Source of the DNA: Gnetum montanum
Lineage: Eukaryota; Streptophyta; Gnetopsida; Gnetales; Gnetaceae
Direction: 5' to 3'
NCBI GenBank assembly: GCA_015680685.1
Contig: MNCI01026399.1
Span: 1,172,344 to 1,236,343 of the forward strand
DNA: 64,000 bases
The position numbers were made by a program, and so were the translations under genes. This document shows, in pieces, positions 61,375 to 64,000 of the stretch (position 1 is its first letter; every line of letters begins with the position of its first letter). The notes beneath the pieces were generated by a model. The model ran no database searches and was not told the DNA's origin. It saw nothing but the letters and a program-made list of their open reading frames with translations.

Positions 61375-62400
61375 TTAGTCCACAATTTCATCCTTCATCA
61401 TCATAAGGAATGCATGAAATTTTTTTGCTGCTTGCTCATCTTTCTTAAAAATTTCCAAGTAAAAGTCTTTAATTACTAGCTTATCATCAATTATGCTAAG
61501 CCATGCCCTTCCCATAATGACAAAAAAGTCCTCCTTATTATTCTTAACATCGATTACAAGAAAATCTATTGGACAAGACCACCCATTAATACTGGTCACC
61601 ACATCTTCTATGTGTCCCAAAGGAATGGTGAATGATTGCTATGTAAGCTCTAGTCTTATATTGCACTTTCTTAATGGTGGTAGGTTCCATGCCTTATATG
61701 TTTCTTAAGATATCAAATTTACTCTAGAACTTGATTTTAGCATAGCTTTACATGGTCAATTTCCAAAAATTTGTAAATAAATCAAAGGGCTTCTAGGATC
61801 TATTCTTTTCTTAGAAAGAGTTCTTGCTTTTATCCAATCTTATATTGTATGAGTTAACATAATAGTTGTAAGCTTTTGATTTGATTGTTGTTGAAGCATA
61901 ATTTTTGTAGGAGGATCTATTGTAGAAGGTATAAGCTTAGATGAAGTTCTTGCTCTCCAACATTTTTCTAGACTTGTTTGAAAGAAAGAATATTTTTTAA
62001 ATTTATATTTAGCATTACTGGTATTGTTCTTTTTTTGTATACTAATTGCCCTAGTAGCACTTTTCTACTATGGTTATGATGATGATTTCTCTTGCATTAT
62101 TGGAAATGGTATTGGTGGTAAAGGATTGAGAGTTTGATGAGAGTAACTTGTAGCTCATTGAGATGCATAAGGTTGTGATTCCATGCATGGGGTTTTAAAT
62201 CTAAGATACTCAACTAAAAAGTCTTGAGAGGAAGCTTGAAAAAATGTATTACCAAAAGATATAAGATGCTAGACATAATATTTATAAGGATTTAGTTATT
62301 GATATAGATACTGTTATCTTGGTGGTGGAATTCCCCATGATTATGATTGTTGCCACTATTGTTGATACTGCTCTTACGATTGAGGATAGACCTTGCTTAG
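61375..62400 (-). pseudogene. gag-pro: Inverted gag-protease fragment F, related to element D
   Basis: On the minus strand: the Gln/Pro-rich gag tail (about 62390-62050), then the protease with RSPLIYLQIFGN, the active-site region MLKSSSRVNLIS (catalytic Asp lost), KAWNLPPLRKCN, then without interruption SFTIPLGHIEDVV and a clean stretch (61620-61375) with VIMGRAWLSIIDDKLVIKDF. It covers the place where element C sits in D, so it records the empty site. 61075-61374 shows nothing. Confidence 0.85.
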
Positions 62401-62432
62401 ATAATATGATTATTGATAAGACTATTTATAAT

Positions 62433-63322
62433 TGATGGAACACGATATTGCATGGGCTGTGATATTGTGTACATGATATCGCGTCCGCCGCGATATCGCA
62501 TCCCTCGTGATATCGTGTACGCGATATCGCATCCCTCGTGATATCGTGTACGTGATATCGCATTGTCCCCCACGATATCGCGGTGCACCACCAAGTCTAT
62601 AAATAAGAGGTGGCTCTCCCTTGTTTTCCCAACTAGATCTAGACCCTTAGTGAAACTCTGGTAGTTTTACCTCTCTAGAGATAGAATATTTTCCACGTGC
62701 CCACAGTAGGAGCTCCAAAGTGAACGGATCTTTATTCGAGCAAATATTGTACCTGAACACATATTTGTGTACGGAAATAAAGAAAAACTTATTGGATAAA
62801 CCTTGCAGTGCATGGAATAGGCTAATTAGGATTTTATTTATTGTTATTTACTATTTATCATTTACATGGTTTATTAGGAATTAAATCTCTCTCAACCCTT
62901 CTCTCCTAGTTAAGTGCCTCAGTACGACCGCTTCGAGCATGTGCATTACACGTGGTGATCCCAGCAACGACTAGCATTTAATAACCACGGTTGCATTGGT
63001 TTAGGGTGTGAATGGTAAGTGGGAGCGGATGCTAACGTTAAGTTAATTCAAACTTATTTAGTTAGTTAGAGTTAGTAATTAGTCTCTTCAACCCTTCACC
63101 TTTCAGCATAGGAGATAAAACCGAAAAAGCTATAAAAATCATATACCTTAGACTTACTTAACCATACACCATGACAAATACAAGTGAGTCTAGGAAGACA
63201 ACGAATAATTAACCTTAAGTGTTCCATGAGGTGTGTAGGCACTTAGTCTACGGAGTTCGACCGGATTGCACGTGTTATGCTCGTATTCGTATGGTTGTGT
63301 AGTGGTACCTCGCCACTCATCA
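62433..63322 (+). repeat. 5' LTR of Athila-like element E (890 bp)
   Basis: Starts TGATGGAACACGATATTG and ends GCCACTCATCA, followed at once by a primer-binding site. TATAAATA at 62598-62605. Aligns with LTR D over R/U5 but has a distinct U3 made of palindromic GATATC repeats. The element continues past the window end. Confidence 0.83.
62440..62590. repeat. Palindromic GATATC(G) array in U3 of LTR E
   Basis: About ten GATATC/GATATT copies, many as CGATATCG, including two-and-a-half tandem units of roughly 31 bp (GCGATATCGCATCCCTCGTG and on). Upstream of the TATA box, so a possible promoter element or hairpin. Confidence 0.85.
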
Positions 63323-63324
63323 TT

Positions 63325-63343
63325 GGCACTGTTGTTGGGGACT
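63325..63343 (+). promoter_or_regulatory. Primer-binding site of element E
   Basis: TGGCACTGTTGTTGGGGAC is close to the common plant gypsy PBS TGGCGCCGTTGCCGGGGA, differing by three transitions. Confidence 0.75.
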
Positions 63344-63463
63344 AAGTGTTTGTGCACTAAGTAGAACATAGGAAATCACTCACATCATTGGGAGCTTAAA
63401 CGAACCTTAGGGTTAATTAAATGAAAATTATATAATGGTTAAATAGCACACCGATAAGACACA

Positions 63464-64000
63464 ATGTCTTCTTCTTCTTCTCACAAGAGCATTACACCAC
63501 CTAGGGATAATACAAGAAATAGTTGGCAATCTAAAACACATAACCAAAATCCATCGGTTCCTTAATAATATCAAGTGGTATATACTCATCCTGATGAGTA
63601 CATACCAGATTTTACCTTTATCCTCCATCAAGACGAATAGCTGCGATGGAGAGACTTGCAAGGTAACATTGTGTTACCTCCAGGTTAGTTAGTCCCAAAC
63701 ATGCTCCTCCGTGCTCTTGCAAAGATCGGCATGACACAACTCTATGCTGAATACGTTATACGTGACTTTGACATAAGGGATTACCATTCCACATCCGCAC
63801 AACGTATAAGGAACTCAAGGCAGGAGAGCCAACATACACTGGTGAAGGGAAAAGGGGTCCCGCATGTCCTAAGTGAAATTAGAGATGGTGAACCACTCAT
63901 AATGGGTTCTCTATCGAAAGATGTTCCCCCTCCTAATGATAGTGAGGAGGTGGGGTATTAGAACCTATTCTCCACGATAAAAAATCCTAGTTCTGATCCC
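63464..64000 (+). pseudogene. gag: gag N-terminal part of element E, partial
   Basis: ATG 63464 (MSSSSSHKSITPPRDNTRNS) opens a frame with stops and a possible shift; an open stretch at 63701-63961 (MLLRALAKIGMTQLYAEYVI) ends at a TAG. Placed directly after LTR and PBS, it is most likely gag; I see no gag core motif before the window ends. Confidence 0.5.

Noticed and set aside
62440-62590. Palindromes as a terminator or tRNA-like gene
   Set aside because: Repeated GATATC units upstream of a TATA box in an LTR; no cloverleaf or U-tract.

Overview
This window is plant nuclear DNA made almost entirely of old, nested LTR retrotransposons. I see no intact host gene, rRNA, tRNA or CRISPR array. 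The elements belong to two Ty3/gypsy groups known only from plants. One is the Tat/Ogre group, recognised by RT motif GLKNAGATYQ, two RNase H domains and no chromodomain. The other is an Athila-like group (RT motifs FGLCN and FIDDF, PBS close to TGGCGCCGTTGCCGGGGA). The many layers and the decay of every reading frame suggest a large, repeat-rich seed-plant genome; I cannot name the species.

Layout. 1-985: LINE reverse-transcriptase remnant, minus strand. 2463-3865: decayed minus-strand coiled-coil reading frame next to a possible LTR promoter. 4105-35006: a Tat-family cluster ordered LTR - internal A - truncated LTR - internal B - LTR. B lost its 5' third in a deletion sealed with a short filler at 22421-22440. 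35007-36871 and 54825-61074: an Athila-like element (D) split by a second Tat-family element, C (36872-54824), with LTRs of 1579 and 1624 bp and a near-identical 5-bp target duplication. 61375-62400: an inverted gag-pro fragment related to D (fragment F). 62433-64000: 5' LTR and start of another Athila-like element (E) that runs off the window.

Main discovery. Each Tat copy (A, B, C) carries, between the sense-strand protease and reverse transcriptase, a gene on the OPPOSITE strand with its own TATA box (clear in A and B) and about seven exons split by GT-AG introns. Exon lengths agree between copies: 119/119; 445/450/450; 275/276/271; 1042/1041/1042; 138/138/210 nt. The encoded protein aligns across A, B and the much more diverged C. 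Its order is a short basic N-terminus, an alpha/beta-looking central region with a GLMDLF block, an acidic Glu/Ala-rich linker, and a C-terminal coiled coil with a YARYW motif. Ogre elements are known to have an intron between protease and RT, so this looks like a complete antisense, intron-containing gene nested inside the sense intron. I do not recognise its family.

How the parts relate. Sense strand: LTR promoter, PBS, gag-protease, putative long intron holding the antisense gene, RT-RNase H-second RNase H-integrase, tandem-repeat 3' UTR, polypurine tract, LTR. About 30-bp repeats containing TAAACTGG lie on both sides of the antisense gene and again after integrase. LTRs and antisense introns of one family share the same iterated short motif (TAGCGTAGC in A/B, CTCACGCTG in C). 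All coding frames carry stops and frameshifts, often CAG to TAG, as expected for heavily methylated ageing repeats.
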